From the NCBI RefSeq assembly GCF_024102715.1, contig NZ_JAGFJM010000105.1:21348-85347 (forward strand): a stretch of 64,000 bases of DNA. Direction: 5' to 3'. Position 1 is the stretch's first letter. The number at the start of each line of letters is the position of its first letter. The position numbers and the translations under genes are program-made. This stretch comes from Nitrosomonas communis (GTDB lineage Bacteria; Pseudomonadota; Gammaproteobacteria; Burkholderiales; Nitrosomonadaceae). Under the pieces are notes generated by a model that was not told where the DNA came from, ran no database searches, and worked only from the letters and a program-made list of their open reading frames with translations. This document shows, piece by piece, positions 46,030 through 56,099 of this stretch.

Positions 46030-47916
46030 TTACGACGATCTATTTGGAATTTCATGATAAGTTTTGACATGAGGCCCAAGGAAGATACGGGAATACATCC
46101 TTACCACCGAAAGGCCTAATAAAATGTAGCCCATCGCAAGAATGACCGCAAAATCGATCTGTTCTGTATGGATATAGGTGAAAACCAAATCCACACCCAA
46201 GAAAGAAGGTGTGATCGGGAATGCCATGAGACCTAGGCATGACAAGAAAAAGATTAAAGCTAAATCCGGATGTTCATAAACATGGCCTTGGAAATCATTC
46301 CAATCAATTCTGCCTTCCAGGGTTTTTAACCTATCCAGTGCGGCAAAGCCCACTATCCCTGGCAGCAGAGTACCGCCTAAATAAATGGCCATCTCAATGA
46401 CATCTGATTCTTCATAGAAAGAAACAGCAAGCGTGATCCAGAAATGGTATACCACCATGAGCAGCCAGCTGAATTGCGCGTTTCTTCTTTCGGTGAATGA
46501 TCTGATCACCATCAGTAAGCCAACGAAAGCAAAGAAAGTCGGGAACAAGTAATAAATCGAAGGTGGAATATTGTCCTTGGCGTAGATACAGGTCACTCCA
46601 ATAAAGGTGCTGACGGTAATGAAGTTGAACGCTGCATTTTCTCCAATGCCATCCAGTTTTCTGCCAAGCCACTTCATTGGATTCCATAGGATGATATAGA
46701 TGAATGAGTCCAGATAAAATTCTTTGGTACTCAATAAATAAAGGCTATATTTGAGCTTCCTTAAAGTTTCATTTTTATCAATATAGTGCCGCGGAATAAA
46801 ATTATAAAATTGCTCGCGAATGAGATAAGCCACTACTGAAGGTGAAACCAAAATTTGGTAAGTCCTTAAAAAGGCATTTCCAGTTAAATGAAAGAGAGCC
46901 AAGTCATGGAATCCTGCGGCTACTTCAATGAATATGATTCCAATTTGCGCAGTAGAAGAATACGCAATCTGTGTTTTAACGGATGACTGCACGCGGGATA
47001 TTAGGGTTGCAACAATCGCGGTTGCAAGTCCTATGACGGCTATACCTATGACAATGGGTGTCAAATACTGCCAAAATGGATAACTTCTTAACAACAAAAA
47101 GACACCCAGATGTACCGACAATGAACCATAGAAGATAGCACTGGAAGGAGTGGGCCCCTCCATGGCTCGGGGTATCCAGGAAGTAAAGGGAAGTTGCGCT
47201 GATTTCACGGCAGCAGCAAGTAAAATCATGAGCGAAATGACGATGCTGATTGTCATATGATTACTAATCTGCGCCTGAACGACCTCACTATTCGCCAATT
47301 TTATGAATGTGATATTTTCATGCCATAAATGATGGCTCAGCCAGATGCAAAAAAGCAGACCCATATCTGCTATGCGAAATGCTGTAAACACCTTCAAGGC
47401 ATTTTTAACGGGCAGGAATCTGTCTCTATAAAAACCGATCAATAGAAATGAGCAGATACCCAATATTTCCCAGCCAATAAACAGCGTTTCAAAGTTGCCC
47501 GAGAAAATGACAATGTTGTAACCAAGATAAAACAATAACAATGCATTAAAAAAACGCTTGTACCCATTGTCACGGTGTAAATAGTATGAGCTATAAACAG
47601 TTACCAGCAATATCAGAAAGCTACCGATAAACAGAAAAACGGTGGTGACTTTATCGAAATAGAACGAAATAAAAAACTGATAATCAGGTGATTCATATAG
47701 ACTGAATTCAGTTGTCTGATAGGTTGGAAAATCGCCCGGAATTAGCCAGAAAGCGATAAACAGCCAAGCACAGACCAAATGAAATCCTACTGCCATAAGC
47801 GAGACCCAGGCTATGAGTCTCTCCATTCTCGCGGGGATGAACAGACTCGCAAAAAAACCAATAAATGGGATAATTACCAGATATTTAAGTAACGGCGCTA
47901 GTAAGAAAGTCATCAT
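46030..47916 (-). CDS. dabB: DabB, NuoL-like membrane subunit of the DAB carbon pump
   Basis: 628 residues, an ND5/NuoL-type proton channel with about 14 membrane segments: GWEILGICSFLLIGFYRDR, then SAQLPFTSWIPRAMEGPTPS and SSAIFYGSLSVHLGV. Such subunits couple cation flow to the DabA domain. It starts 6 bases after dabA. The C-terminal 150 residues include further membrane helices. Confidence 0.93.
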   Translation of the reverse strand: MMTFLLAPLLKYLVIIPFIGFFASLFIPARMERLIAWVSLMAVGFHLVCAWLFIAFWLIPGDFPTYQTTEFSLYESPDYQFFISFYFDKVTTVFLFIGSFLILLVTVYSSYYLHRDNGYKRFFNALLLFYLGYNIVIFSGNFETLFIGWEILGICSFLLIGFYRDRFLPVKNALKVFTAFRIADMGLLFCIWLSHHLWHENITFIKLANSEVVQAQISNHMTISIVISLMILLAAAVKSAQLPFTSWIPRAMEGPTPSSAIFYGSLSVHLGVFLLLRSYPFWQYLTPIVIGIAVIGLATAIVATLISRVQSSVKTQIAYSSTAQIGIIFIEVAAGFHDLALFHLTGNAFLRTYQILVSPSVVAYLIREQFYNFIPRHYIDKNETLRKLKYSLYLLSTKEFYLDSFIYIILWNPMKWLGRKLDGIGENAAFNFITVSTFIGVTCIYAKDNIPPSIYYLFPTFFAFVGLLMVIRSFTERRNAQFSWLLMVVYHFWITLAVSFYEESDVIEMAIYLGGTLLPGIVGFAALDRLKTLEGRIDWNDFQGHVYEHPDLALIFFLSCLGLMAFPITPSFLGVDLVFTYIHTEQIDFAVILAMGYILLGLSVVRMYSRIFLGPHVKTYHEIPNRSS

Positions 47917-47922
47917 GAAACC

Positions 47923-50463
47923 TCACTTTTGTTTAATGAGATAAACTGGCAGGTTTTCTTTGGTCGCATCAACGATATGCGTCGTTGGCGCCTCGATAGC
48001 TGACTCTATAACAGGAACTACATCGGATACAGCCTCAAGCGGCTGCGGCAACGGCTTGAATGGCACAAATTTACCGTCCTTAAACAAGAAAATTTCGCGT
48101 GTTTCCGGATGGACTGCAACGATATGTACCCACTCATTAATATAAAACTCGTAGGTCGCCGCCTCCTGATTGATCGACTTCAAAACAACGTCAGGAAAAT
48201 GTTCGACAATAACAAGCAGTCTGACAGGATCGTGCACCTCAATCATCTGGCTTGGAAGACCCGGTCTTAAATCACCATCGCTACCATTTGCAACACCAAT
48301 CAATCCCATGATGTTGTATGGTAATTTTGTTCCCGCACCCATTCTGTAATTGTCCATGCGCGAGAAAAAATATTCCAGGTTAATCCCTCCCAATACAGGC
48401 GCAATAGGTCTCATGACCAGGAACAGATATTTTCCGTCCGGGTCGACACGATAATCAAATGAATTCAAGAATGCCCTGCGATCCAGAAAGATTTTTTTGG
48501 TTAGCTGGCGTCTGCTGACAACACAGATTGCATTTGTAGCGTGATTGAGCTCAGGCCGTGGTTCAAAAAGAGAGACTGAGCGTCTGCGGACTTCTTCATG
48601 AATTTTCTCCGCTTTACTTTTGGTATTGATCGACAACAGTCTCCGTGAACGTTCCTTTGCATTGAGATCCAGCGCCTTATTGATCACCGCTACATTCGTG
48701 CGGTGCCGGTTAAGATTGTCAGGAGATAGCGCACTTTCATCAAAATAAGAAACTTCATCCCGGGTTGTATCGTGCAACCCGCCTACAAACTGAGTGTTGT
48801 CTGGAATATTGATACCCTTGGTACGAAGAATTTTTCTGACCTCAGGATGATTGGCAATATGGCAAATCACACGCGCATTCACCGAACCTGGCCTGCCTGA
48901 GCAAGCACCGCAATCGTAAGCGGCATAGTGCGGGTTATTTATGCTACTTGCACCGTGACCGAATACATAGACGATTGGTGCAAAATTATCAACGAGGCCT
49001 ATTCCTTTTAACAGGTTTTCCAGGTTGGCGGCCATTTCTTCAATGGTAAACCCTATTTGCAAGCCATTTTCTTTATCATCCGCCTGCTTATTCTCAATAG
49101 TAAGTGATGAAAGCTGATACATGTGCGCGAATGACGAAGCCATGACAGGCGCTGCAGTCGGTCTAAATACATTCAGCGCTAGTTTAAAAGCAGAGAAAAA
49201 ACCCAAAGTCTGGGTAATCAACCAGCCATGGAAAAGAGCATGTGATAATTTGGAAAGCAGTGGCTCATCCTTTCGCGGATGACGGGTCTCTGTTTCCTTA
49301 ATCAGATGCTTTGGTGTGTTAGGTGCCGGGCATAATTTGGTGTAAAACTTTCCATGTTCAGGTTGGAAAAAGAACTGAACACCAAAAAATCCCGGGGTGC
49401 CAAATGTCGCGCATTCAGGATCAATGCCTTCAATATGACGACGCAATGAGCATTCTCTGTCGTCCAGACAAAACATTGCCTGAAAGCTTTTATTCGCTGC
49501 TATATTCTCTTGCGGTTTCTCCTGCATTTGAATAGCAGCAAGCACTTGATTGTAATAAGACCATTCAAAAGCATCATGCCATAACGCAAGCGCTTCATCA
49601 TGCTCAGTTTCTGGCACTTCCGAAAAAAGCGGCTCTGGTTTGTTTACCAATTTGCCAGCCAAAGGTGACCAGATTTCACCAAATTGGGCATCTAGCGTAT
49701 CAATTTCAAGCAAGAGCTCAAAAATGATTAAATCGTGCAGGGTAATTTCTTTCCGGTTTAGAAAAAACTGAGGCTGATCTTCTGCTACCGCAACAATACC
49801 GGACCAACCTTGATGAGCAAATTGCTGATCGTACAGATAATGCTCAAAGAGCGACTCATCGCCAACCAGAATACTTAATAATTTACTGATACTGCAATCA
49901 CCAGAAATAAGAAATTCCCTTGCTCTCTTTTTTTTGAACAGACTAACAATACTTTCTTTTTCTAAATCTCTCATGGCGGAAAGAAAATCTCTATCGCCAA
50001 TAGGGAATCCCCAGACAGATATTCCCTGATCGAGATAATTACAAAGAATTCTGAATAAGAATGGTTGAATGAGTAAATCTAGATCAATACTATAAGCTGT
50101 TTTCCAGTTTGCTCTTAACTGCCCAATTCTTGCGGAAACTGAAGTGTCATATTTTTGATGGAGGAGCTTATCAATCCATTCATCAGTTTTGGCTGATCCT
50201 TTCTTCTCCGAAATGATTCTTCTGAGAACATCTTCTCTGATGCGACCAGAGTGATAAAGCGCACGATATTCCTCTAATTGCAGCTTGGTTTGATAACCAA
50301 AAATTTTTGTTGCTTTTCTAGCTGCATCATGAAATTTGAGTTGCTGAAATGCATGCAGCGTATTGTGATGAATAAAATCTTTTAGTGGTGCTTGGGCAGG
50401 CAAATAATGCTTTAAATCATGAAGTACTCTGTGTTCATCAAAAGATGAATTTTGTGTATTCAT
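47923..50463 (-). CDS. dabA: DabA, zinc-dependent subunit of the DAB carbon pump (DUF2309)
   Basis: 846 residues. The beta-carbonic-anhydrase-like site is visible: FCLDDRECSLRRHIE gives Cys and Asp, VFGHGASSINNPH gives His and YDCGACSGRPG gives Cys. In the studied DAB systems DabA with DabB drives uptake and hydration of CO2 to bicarbonate using membrane energy. Preceded by a 549-base gap with a possible operator and, beyond it, a two-component pair on the same strand. Confidence 0.95.
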   Translation of the reverse strand: MNTQNSSFDEHRVLHDLKHYLPAQAPLKDFIHHNTLHAFQQLKFHDAARKATKIFGYQTKLQLEEYRALYHSGRIREDVLRRIISEKKGSAKTDEWIDKLLHQKYDTSVSARIGQLRANWKTAYSIDLDLLIQPFLFRILCNYLDQGISVWGFPIGDRDFLSAMRDLEKESIVSLFKKKRAREFLISGDCSISKLLSILVGDESLFEHYLYDQQFAHQGWSGIVAVAEDQPQFFLNRKEITLHDLIIFELLLEIDTLDAQFGEIWSPLAGKLVNKPEPLFSEVPETEHDEALALWHDAFEWSYYNQVLAAIQMQEKPQENIAANKSFQAMFCLDDRECSLRRHIEGIDPECATFGTPGFFGVQFFFQPEHGKFYTKLCPAPNTPKHLIKETETRHPRKDEPLLSKLSHALFHGWLITQTLGFFSAFKLALNVFRPTAAPVMASSFAHMYQLSSLTIENKQADDKENGLQIGFTIEEMAANLENLLKGIGLVDNFAPIVYVFGHGASSINNPHYAAYDCGACSGRPGSVNARVICHIANHPEVRKILRTKGINIPDNTQFVGGLHDTTRDEVSYFDESALSPDNLNRHRTNVAVINKALDLNAKERSRRLLSINTKSKAEKIHEEVRRRSVSLFEPRPELNHATNAICVVSRRQLTKKIFLDRRAFLNSFDYRVDPDGKYLFLVMRPIAPVLGGINLEYFFSRMDNYRMGAGTKLPYNIMGLIGVANGSDGDLRPGLPSQMIEVHDPVRLLVIVEHFPDVVLKSINQEAATYEFYINEWVHIVAVHPETREIFLFKDGKFVPFKPLPQPLEAVSDVVPVIESAIEAPTTHIVDATKENLPVYLIKQK

Positions 50464-51012
50464 TTGAGGATCCCTGTTATCAAATTCAAGCGTTTTTTAA
50501 TCATCACTTCATAAGTGAATAAACAACAATCGTGACAATTAAATTGCAAAATAAATTTTAAGGTGAATTTATTAATCCATCTTTTTCCTCGATATACTCT
50601 TTACCTAAAAATCATTTTGAAGCACCAACCAAGAAGCTCTATTAAGACGTTTACTTTCCACTTGTTAACTTAATATTAAAAAAATAGATTACTACAGCGC
50701 TATATTCATATTTTTAATATTGAGTGACCGAAAATTAACATATTAAGTGTGAAGAATTCGTGAAGAATAATGACCAAATTCTTAAAGAAAAGCTTTTGTA
50801 AAAACCTTCCCTGGATTACTAATTCATTGTTCTTATTAGTAACTCTATTTTTGAAAATAGGGTCACACAAAGCTCTCAAAGAATGCGTTAAATCGGTAAA
50901 ATTTTTTGTGGAATGACAGATTAACAGCACAGATGCTGTCTTATGAAATCAGGGTAAACTGATTTTAACGAGGCAAAACAGTTATGACTGTATGTTGATC
51001 CGGATGGGAATA
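50464..51012. other. 549-bp AT-rich leader of the DAB unit
   Basis: No credible gene (a 74-codon minus-strand frame at 50706-50930 has no support). It contains the inverted repeat TCACTT-CAT-AAGTGA at 50504-50518, about 40 bases before the dabA start, a possible operator. Confidence 0.55.
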
Positions 51013-52320
51013 TTAACTTCCTTCAGGGAAAATGATGTGAAAGGTCGCTCCTTTCCCAACAGTGCTATCTACTTCAATTCTCCAATTATAGTAATCACAA
51101 ATACGCTTAACAATTACAAGCCCAATTCCTAATCCTTGCGTTTTTTTGGATCCACGAAAAAAACGCTCATAGAGAAAAGGCATAAAAGCGGGTTCAATGC
51201 CAATACCAGAATCGGAAATCGATAAGCATTTATTGTCAAAACTGATGCGAATAAATCCTTGCTCGGTATATTGAACCGCGTTTCGTAATATATTGACAAG
51301 TGCAGTATACAGTGCCTGCCTGTTTAAATTCAGAACAACACCCGGTTTAATGGACACGTCAAGATCAAGATTCTTTTTATATATTTCCTCGCAAAATGGC
51401 TCAACTGCATCATAAACGCACTCAGCAATGGCAACGGGTTCCATCGTACCCAGTGCCTGCTCGCGAGCCAGAAAAAGTAATGCTTGCACTTGATCGCTCA
51501 TTCGGAAGGACACTGCTTCAATATTTTTTATTCGAGTGTACGCTTTATTGGATAGATTCTGTTCAGCAAGCAGTAATTCACAACTCGTCAGAATGGTAGT
51601 AATAGGCGTGCGAAGCTCATGACTGATATTGGCAGTAAACTCTTGTTCACGCTGCAACATTCGCATGATACGAAATTGATAATCCTCCAATGTGCGTGCA
51701 AGCTGCGCAACCTCTTCATCCTGACCAGGCTGACTCAATGACACACAGTGAATATTATTCGAGACGAGGCCTTGAGTATTATGATTGGAGGGTAATAAAC
51801 GTTTTACGCGTTCGGCCAGATCCGTTATCTGCTTTACCAGCAAGCCAGCAAGCAAATACCCTACCAAGAAGGCGATTGCAACAACAGCAATCAAAGATAA
51901 AATGACAAGTAACCTGAATTCACGCTGCCGCTGCTCATGCAGTCCAATTTGATAGGCGACAATAAATTTTGCATCATCCGCATATTTAACTAAAACACGA
52001 ATTTCCTCGCCATTATGGAATATCGTATGCAATCCGTAGGTCAGTTTTTGCAGATAATCAGGCAAATGGCTATCATCAGTGCCGCCGTCTATCATGTAAC
52101 TTCTAAGGCTGGATCCTACTTGCGATGTGAAGGTGGTATGCTGAAGATAATGATGAATCACATGATTCATTTCAGCTTTCATAATTTGCTCAATATGCGC
52201 TTCCTCAATGTCACCAGAAGCGAAATAGAGACTAATAGCAAGCGTCCCAACAATGATGATACAGAAAATTGCAAGCGCCAGCGTCACGCGCAGGCGAATA
52301 CCATATTTAATCTTGAACAC
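51013..52320 (-). CDS. sensor histidine kinase
   Basis: 435 residues: membrane segment at about 12-32, a periplasmic sensor region to about 135, a second segment (148-170), HAMP-like linker, H-box FTANISHELRTPITTI, N-box ILRNAVQYTEQG, D-box ISDSGIGI and GLGIGLVIVKRI. It overlaps the regulator gene by 14 bases. Signal unknown; it lies just upstream of dabA. Confidence 0.92.
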   Translation of the reverse strand: MFKIKYGIRLRVTLALAIFCIIIVGTLAISLYFASGDIEEAHIEQIMKAEMNHVIHHYLQHTTFTSQVGSSLRSYMIDGGTDDSHLPDYLQKLTYGLHTIFHNGEEIRVLVKYADDAKFIVAYQIGLHEQRQREFRLLVILSLIAVVAIAFLVGYLLAGLLVKQITDLAERVKRLLPSNHNTQGLVSNNIHCVSLSQPGQDEEVAQLARTLEDYQFRIMRMLQREQEFTANISHELRTPITTILTSCELLLAEQNLSNKAYTRIKNIEAVSFRMSDQVQALLFLAREQALGTMEPVAIAECVYDAVEPFCEEIYKKNLDLDVSIKPGVVLNLNRQALYTALVNILRNAVQYTEQGFIRISFDNKCLSISDSGIGIEPAFMPFLYERFFRGSKKTQGLGIGLVIVKRICDYYNWRIEVDSTVGKGATFHIIFPEGS

Positions 52321-52990
52321 TAGCGTTCAGACAGTAACCTAGACCATGCACCGTTTCAATGGGATCATACCCGCCGGCTTTTGTTAAAGCCCGTCTCAAT
52401 ACGTGCATATGACTACGCAGCGTATCACTCGTTTCTTGCTCTTCTTCCCAGGCCTCATGCTCTAATTCCTTGCGGCTGAAGACACGCCCAGGCTCGCTCA
52501 TCAAGAGCGCGAGCAAGCGAATGCATTTTGGTGGCAATTTAACATCACAACCCTTAAAGCGGATTGATAGCGCCTTGGGATCAAAAGAAAGATCACCCAC
52601 TTCCAATTTCCGGACGGCAACCTTACCTTTATACCGTTTATGCATCGCAGTTAAACGCGCTTCAACTTCTTTGAGCGCAAATGGCTTGACCAGATAATCA
52701 TCTGCCCCATTCTCAAAGCCTATCAGCTTATCTTCTAGTGTATCGCGTGCCGTCAGCATTAATATTGGCACATCAATTTCACATTCGTGGCGAAGCTTGT
52801 GGCATAGCGTCATACCATCCAGTTTAGGTAATTTTAGATCGAGCAAGATGGCATCAAAAGATTGTGTACTCGCAAGACGAAAGCCTGTCATCCCATCAAG
52901 CGCAGCATCTGCGCTATGCCCACGCGATTCCAGAAAATCATAAAGATTCGTTGCTATCGCTTGGTCATCTTCAATAATAAGTATACGCAT
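52307..52990 (-). CDS. OmpR-type response regulator
   Basis: 227 residues: receiver domain with ILIIEDDQAIA, phospho-acceptor Asp in ILLDLKLPKLDG and Lys in DYLVKPFALKE, then a winged helix (ALLMSEPGRVFSRKELEHEA, LRSHMHVLRRAL). First gene of the pair with the kinase. Controls unknown genes, possibly the DAB unit downstream. Confidence 0.94.
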   Translation of the reverse strand: MRILIIEDDQAIATNLYDFLESRGHSADAALDGMTGFRLASTQSFDAILLDLKLPKLDGMTLCHKLRHECEIDVPILMLTARDTLEDKLIGFENGADDYLVKPFALKEVEARLTAMHKRYKGKVAVRKLEVGDLSFDPKALSIRFKGCDVKLPPKCIRLLALLMSEPGRVFSRKELEHEAWEEEQETSDTLRSHMHVLRRALTKAGGYDPIETVHGLGYCLNASVQD

Positions 52991-53028
52991 ATGTAGAAAA
53001 TACTGACCGTAGTGGAGAAGACAATAAA

Positions 53029-54096
53029 CTAACCCTGATGGTACTTACGGCTTAGTGTATGAACAACTTCCACAAGAGTCAATGCATTTTCTGGCGGCGT
53101 GAATTGAGAAATTCCATGACCCAGATTAAATACATGTCCGGAACCAGCGCCATAACTAGTCAAAACTTTTTCAACTTCTGCAGTAATTGTATCCGTGCTA
53201 GCGAATAATACCGCTGGATCAAGGTTTCCTTGCAACGCAACGCTGTCTCGCACGCGACGGCGTGCTTCACCAATATCGATTGTCCAGTCAAGCCCAATCG
53301 CATCACATTGGCTACTGACCATGTGTTCCAACCATAACCCTCCACCCTTGGTAAAGATAATGTTGGGAATACGCACACCATCCTGTTCACGCTTTAATCC
53401 TGCAATGATTTGTGTCATATAATGCAGCGAGAATTCCAGATAGGCAGACTGTGACAACGCTCCACCCCAAGTATCAAATATCATGACAGCCTGAGCGCCT
53501 GCTTCAATTTGTGCATTGAGATAAGCCGTGACAGCCCGTGCATTAATGTCGAGAATATGGTGCAGCAGATCAGGACGTTGATAGAGTAAGGTCTTGGTTT
53601 GACGAAAATCAGTACCGCCACACCCTTCCACCATATAGCATGCAAGCGTGAATGGGCTACCAGAAAAACCGATAAGTGGAACCTGATTATTCAATGTCTT
53701 GCGGATTTGTGAAACGGCATCGATGACATAACGCAAATGCACATCGGGATCAGGCACAACAAGCGAACGTATTTCCCATTCTTCACGCAAAGGCCGTTCA
53801 AATCGGGGCCCCTCTCCTTCTGCGAAATATAGCCCTAACCCCATAGCATCAGGTATGGTAAGGATATCGGAAAATAAAATGGCAGCATCTAATGGGAAAC
53901 GCGCTAATGGCTGCATGGTTACTTCCGTTGCAAAATTAGGATTCTTGCATAACGATAAAAAATCACCTGCACGAGCACGTGTCTGGTTATATTCAGGTAA
54001 ATAACGCCCAGCCTGCCGCATAAGCCATACTGGCGTGTATTCAGTAGGTTGGCGTAACAGCGCCCGTATCAGGGTATCGTTTTTTAGTTTTGTCAT
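53029..54096 (-). CDS. hemE: uroporphyrinogen decarboxylase
   Basis: 355 residues with the family hallmarks [15 protein letters not shown] near the N-terminus and [15 protein letters not shown], and [16 protein letters not shown] at the end. It decarboxylates uroporphyrinogen III to coproporphyrinogen III in haem synthesis. Ends 38 bases before the response regulator start on the same strand. Confidence 0.97.
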   Translation of the reverse strand: MTKLKNDTLIRALLRQPTEYTPVWLMRQAGRYLPEYNQTRARAGDFLSLCKNPNFATEVTMQPLARFPLDAAILFSDILTIPDAMGLGLYFAEGEGPRFERPLREEWEIRSLVVPDPDVHLRYVIDAVSQIRKTLNNQVPLIGFSGSPFTLACYMVEGCGGTDFRQTKTLLYQRPDLLHHILDINARAVTAYLNAQIEAGAQAVMIFDTWGGALSQSAYLEFSLHYMTQIIAGLKREQDGVRIPNIIFTKGGGLWLEHMVSSQCDAIGLDWTIDIGEARRRVRDSVALQGNLDPAVLFASTDTITAEVEKVLTSYGAGSGHVFNLGHGISQFTPPENALTLVEVVHTLSRKYHQG

Positions 54097-54474
54097 TGCA
54101 TTGAGTAATCTATCTAATTTTTATCGGTAATGATAGTAATGATTGAAAAGAGAAACAAATTCAGCAGAATTTTTTTATTCAGTCACGAAATTAACTGCAT
54201 ATGTTACCAGTGATTGACTCCAGGTTTGCACATTTCAATTCAGGAATTCATAAATAAGTCCGATTTCATTATTCCCGCAAACGAAAAACCAGCAAATGAG
54301 TCGGAGATGAAGCTTGGATAAGATCAAGAGTCAATAGATTGATAAAGTTATTTTGATGTTTTTCAATTAACTCAGTAAAATAGATGGCGCTGTAGAGCGC
54401 TATGGCAGCTTTTTTAAACCTTGCTTCACCGTATATTGTGCAGATCAGCGGGAAGCTTTACCCATAAGGATATT
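54097..54474. other. 378-bp gap between hemE and rpsF
   Basis: Divergent promoter region. No gene is seen. It includes the likely rpsF promoter listed separately. Confidence 0.6.
54353..54381 (+). promoter_or_regulatory. sigma-70-like promoter of the S6 operon
   Basis: TTGATG and TAAAAT are separated by 17 bases, about 95 bases before the rpsF ATG. Four and five of six positions fit the consensus. Confidence 0.6.
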
Positions 54475-54903
54475 ATGAGACATTACGAGATTGTTTTTAT
54501 TGTCCACCCTGATCAGAGTGAACAAGTACCTGCGATGATTGAACGTTACCGCGGAATCGTTACTTCAAAAGACGGAAAAATTCATCGTGTAGAAGACTGG
54601 GGACGCCGTCAACTTGCCTATCTTATTCAGAAAGTACACAAAGCACATTATGTGCTAATGAATATCGAATGCAACCAAGAAACACTCACTGAGCTTGAAC
54701 ATGCTTTCAAATTCAGCGATGCCGTGCTTCGGCATCTTACAATCAAAATGGACCAAGCTATTACTTCACCATCCGTCATGATGCAGGAAGATAAGGCCAA
54801 GTCATCGACAAGCAGCGATGATTCAGAAGGCAATCCAGAGATTGCGCAAAGCACAGAAACAAATACAGAGGATGCATCCGAAAAAACCAGTGTTGAGGTC
54901 TAA
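54475..54903 (+). CDS. rpsF: ribosomal protein S6
   Basis: 142 residues from ATG 54475 after AAGGA. The S6 fold is clear ([38 protein letters not shown]). After residue 100 comes a Ser/Glu/Thr-rich tail of about 40 residues, longer than usual for S6, where some bacteria add glutamates. Starts the S6-PriB-S18-L9 operon. Confidence 0.97.
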   Translation: MRHYEIVFIVHPDQSEQVPAMIERYRGIVTSKDGKIHRVEDWGRRQLAYLIQKVHKAHYVLMNIECNQETLTELEHAFKFSDAVLRHLTIKMDQAITSPSVMMQEDKAKSSTSSDDSEGNPEIAQSTETNTEDASEKTSVEV

Positions 54904-54914
54904 AAACGGATAAG

Positions 54915-55241
54915 CTGCTAAATTGTAATCAGATAATCATTTGCGGAAAAATTCTAAAACTCGGTCAGTTGCGTTATACCCCTGCAGGAAAAACAGTCAT
55001 AGAGTTTGAAATAAGCCATAACTCGAATCAAATCGAAGCAAGTATGCCACGTCAGGTAGCCTGCGACATTTCTGCGGTAGCATTAGCTGACATGGCTGAC
55101 ACAATTTCTGGCATGGAAATCGGTTGCTTCGTTAAGCTGACTGGATTTCTTGCAAAAAAAAATAAAATGAGCACTCGACTGGTGTTACATGTAGCGCATA
55201 TCGATATCATAAACATTCAGGAAACAGGAACATCACCATGA
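54915..55241 (+). CDS. priB: primosomal replication protein N, PriB, with unusual start
   Basis: The frame containing [15 protein letters not shown] and [17 protein letters not shown] is PriB, an OB-fold ssDNA-binding protein of replication restart. TTG 54969 is the only ordinary start but would remove the first strand. The frame is open further up and gives [14 protein letters not shown], which fits the PriB N-terminus, and the only usable codon there is CTG 54915. I therefore extend it to 109 residues. Its stop overlaps rpsR (ATGA). Confidence 0.8.
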   Translation: MLNCNQIIICGKILKLGQLRYTPAGKTVIEFEISHNSNQIEASMPRQVACDISAVALADMADTISGMEIGCFVKLTGFLAKKNKMSTRLVLHVAHIDIINIQETGTSP

Positions 55242-55516
55242 GATTTACAAGAAATAAAGATAGTAAGATCAAAGCCAAGGAAAGAATGGCGAACCGCCCT
55301 TTGTTTAAACGTAAAAAGTTTTGTCGTTTTACAGTAGAAGGCATCAAAACAGTCGACTATAAAGACATCAACATATTGAAAGACTTTATCAGTGAGAATG
55401 GCAAAATCATTCCAGCTCGTATTACCGGCACCAAAGCATATTATCAACGGCAGCTAAATACAGCGATAGAGCGCGCACGTTTTCTTGCATTATTGCCCTA
55501 CACCGATCGACATTAA
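55238..55516 (+). CDS. rpsR: ribosomal protein S18
   Basis: 92 residues with the S18 core [19 protein letters not shown] and [20 protein letters not shown]. It overlaps priB by 4 bases. One Cys (FCRF) of the zinc type is kept. Confidence 0.97.
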   Translation: MRFTRNKDSKIKAKERMANRPLFKRKKFCRFTVEGIKTVDYKDINILKDFISENGKIIPARITGTKAYYQRQLNTAIERARFLALLPYTDRH

Positions 55517-55534
55517 GAACTGAGGAGAAATATC

Positions 55535-55990
55535 ATGCAAGTAATACTGATGGAAAAAATTGCTAGCCTCGGACAATTGGGTGACATCGTCAACGTTAAA
55601 AGAGGATATGCACGCAATTATCTGATACCGCAAGGTAAGGCAAAATGGGCTACCGAAAGTGCAATTGCTGATTTTCAATCCAGACGCGCTGAGTTAGAAA
55701 AAAAACAGGCGGAAACAATGGCAAATGCTCAAGTACTGGCAACCAAACTGGATGGACTGCTTCTGCAAATTACCCAGAAGAGTGGCGTAGATGGCAAATT
55801 GTTTGGTTCCGTCACCAATGCAAATATCGCTGAGGCACTTAAGAATCAAGGTTTCTCCATTGATAAGTCAATGATTCGTATGCCAGAAAATCAAATCAAG
55901 CAAATAGGTGATTATGCGATCACCATCGCACTCCATGGCGATGTATTGGCACACATTACCGTATCAGTTTTGGGTGAAACCACGACCTAA
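55535..55990 (+). CDS. rplI: ribosomal protein L9
   Basis: 151 residues: N-terminal [20 protein letters not shown] and [13 protein letters not shown], linker helix and C-terminal domain ending [12 protein letters not shown]. Last gene before an intrinsic terminator. Confidence 0.97.
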   Translation: MQVILMEKIASLGQLGDIVNVKRGYARNYLIPQGKAKWATESAIADFQSRRAELEKKQAETMANAQVLATKLDGLLLQITQKSGVDGKLFGSVTNANIAEALKNQGFSIDKSMIRMPENQIKQIGDYAITIALHGDVLAHITVSVLGETTT

Positions 55991-56011
55991 GCACTTTTGC
56001 TTGCTTTATGG

Positions 56012-56038
56012 AAAAGGACTGGCAACAGTCCTTTTTTT
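56012..56038 (+). terminator. intrinsic terminator of the S6-L9 operon
   Basis: AAAGGACTG, loop GCAA, CAGTCCTTT and a run of T, 22 bases after the rplI stop. Confidence 0.93.
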
Positions 56039-56099
56039 ATTTTTGTGATTCAATGATAGAATTTTCTTCTTTAGCGTTTGCAGATTCCGCCGGATTCCT

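Noticed and set aside
46030-47916. part of a NADH dehydrogenase operon
   Set aside because: Only the NuoL-like gene is present and it is directly coupled to dabA, so DabB is the better call.
50706-50930. 74-codon minus-strand frame in the dabA leader
   Set aside because: Very AT-rich region, no ribosome site, and it looks like chance opening in low-complexity sequence.
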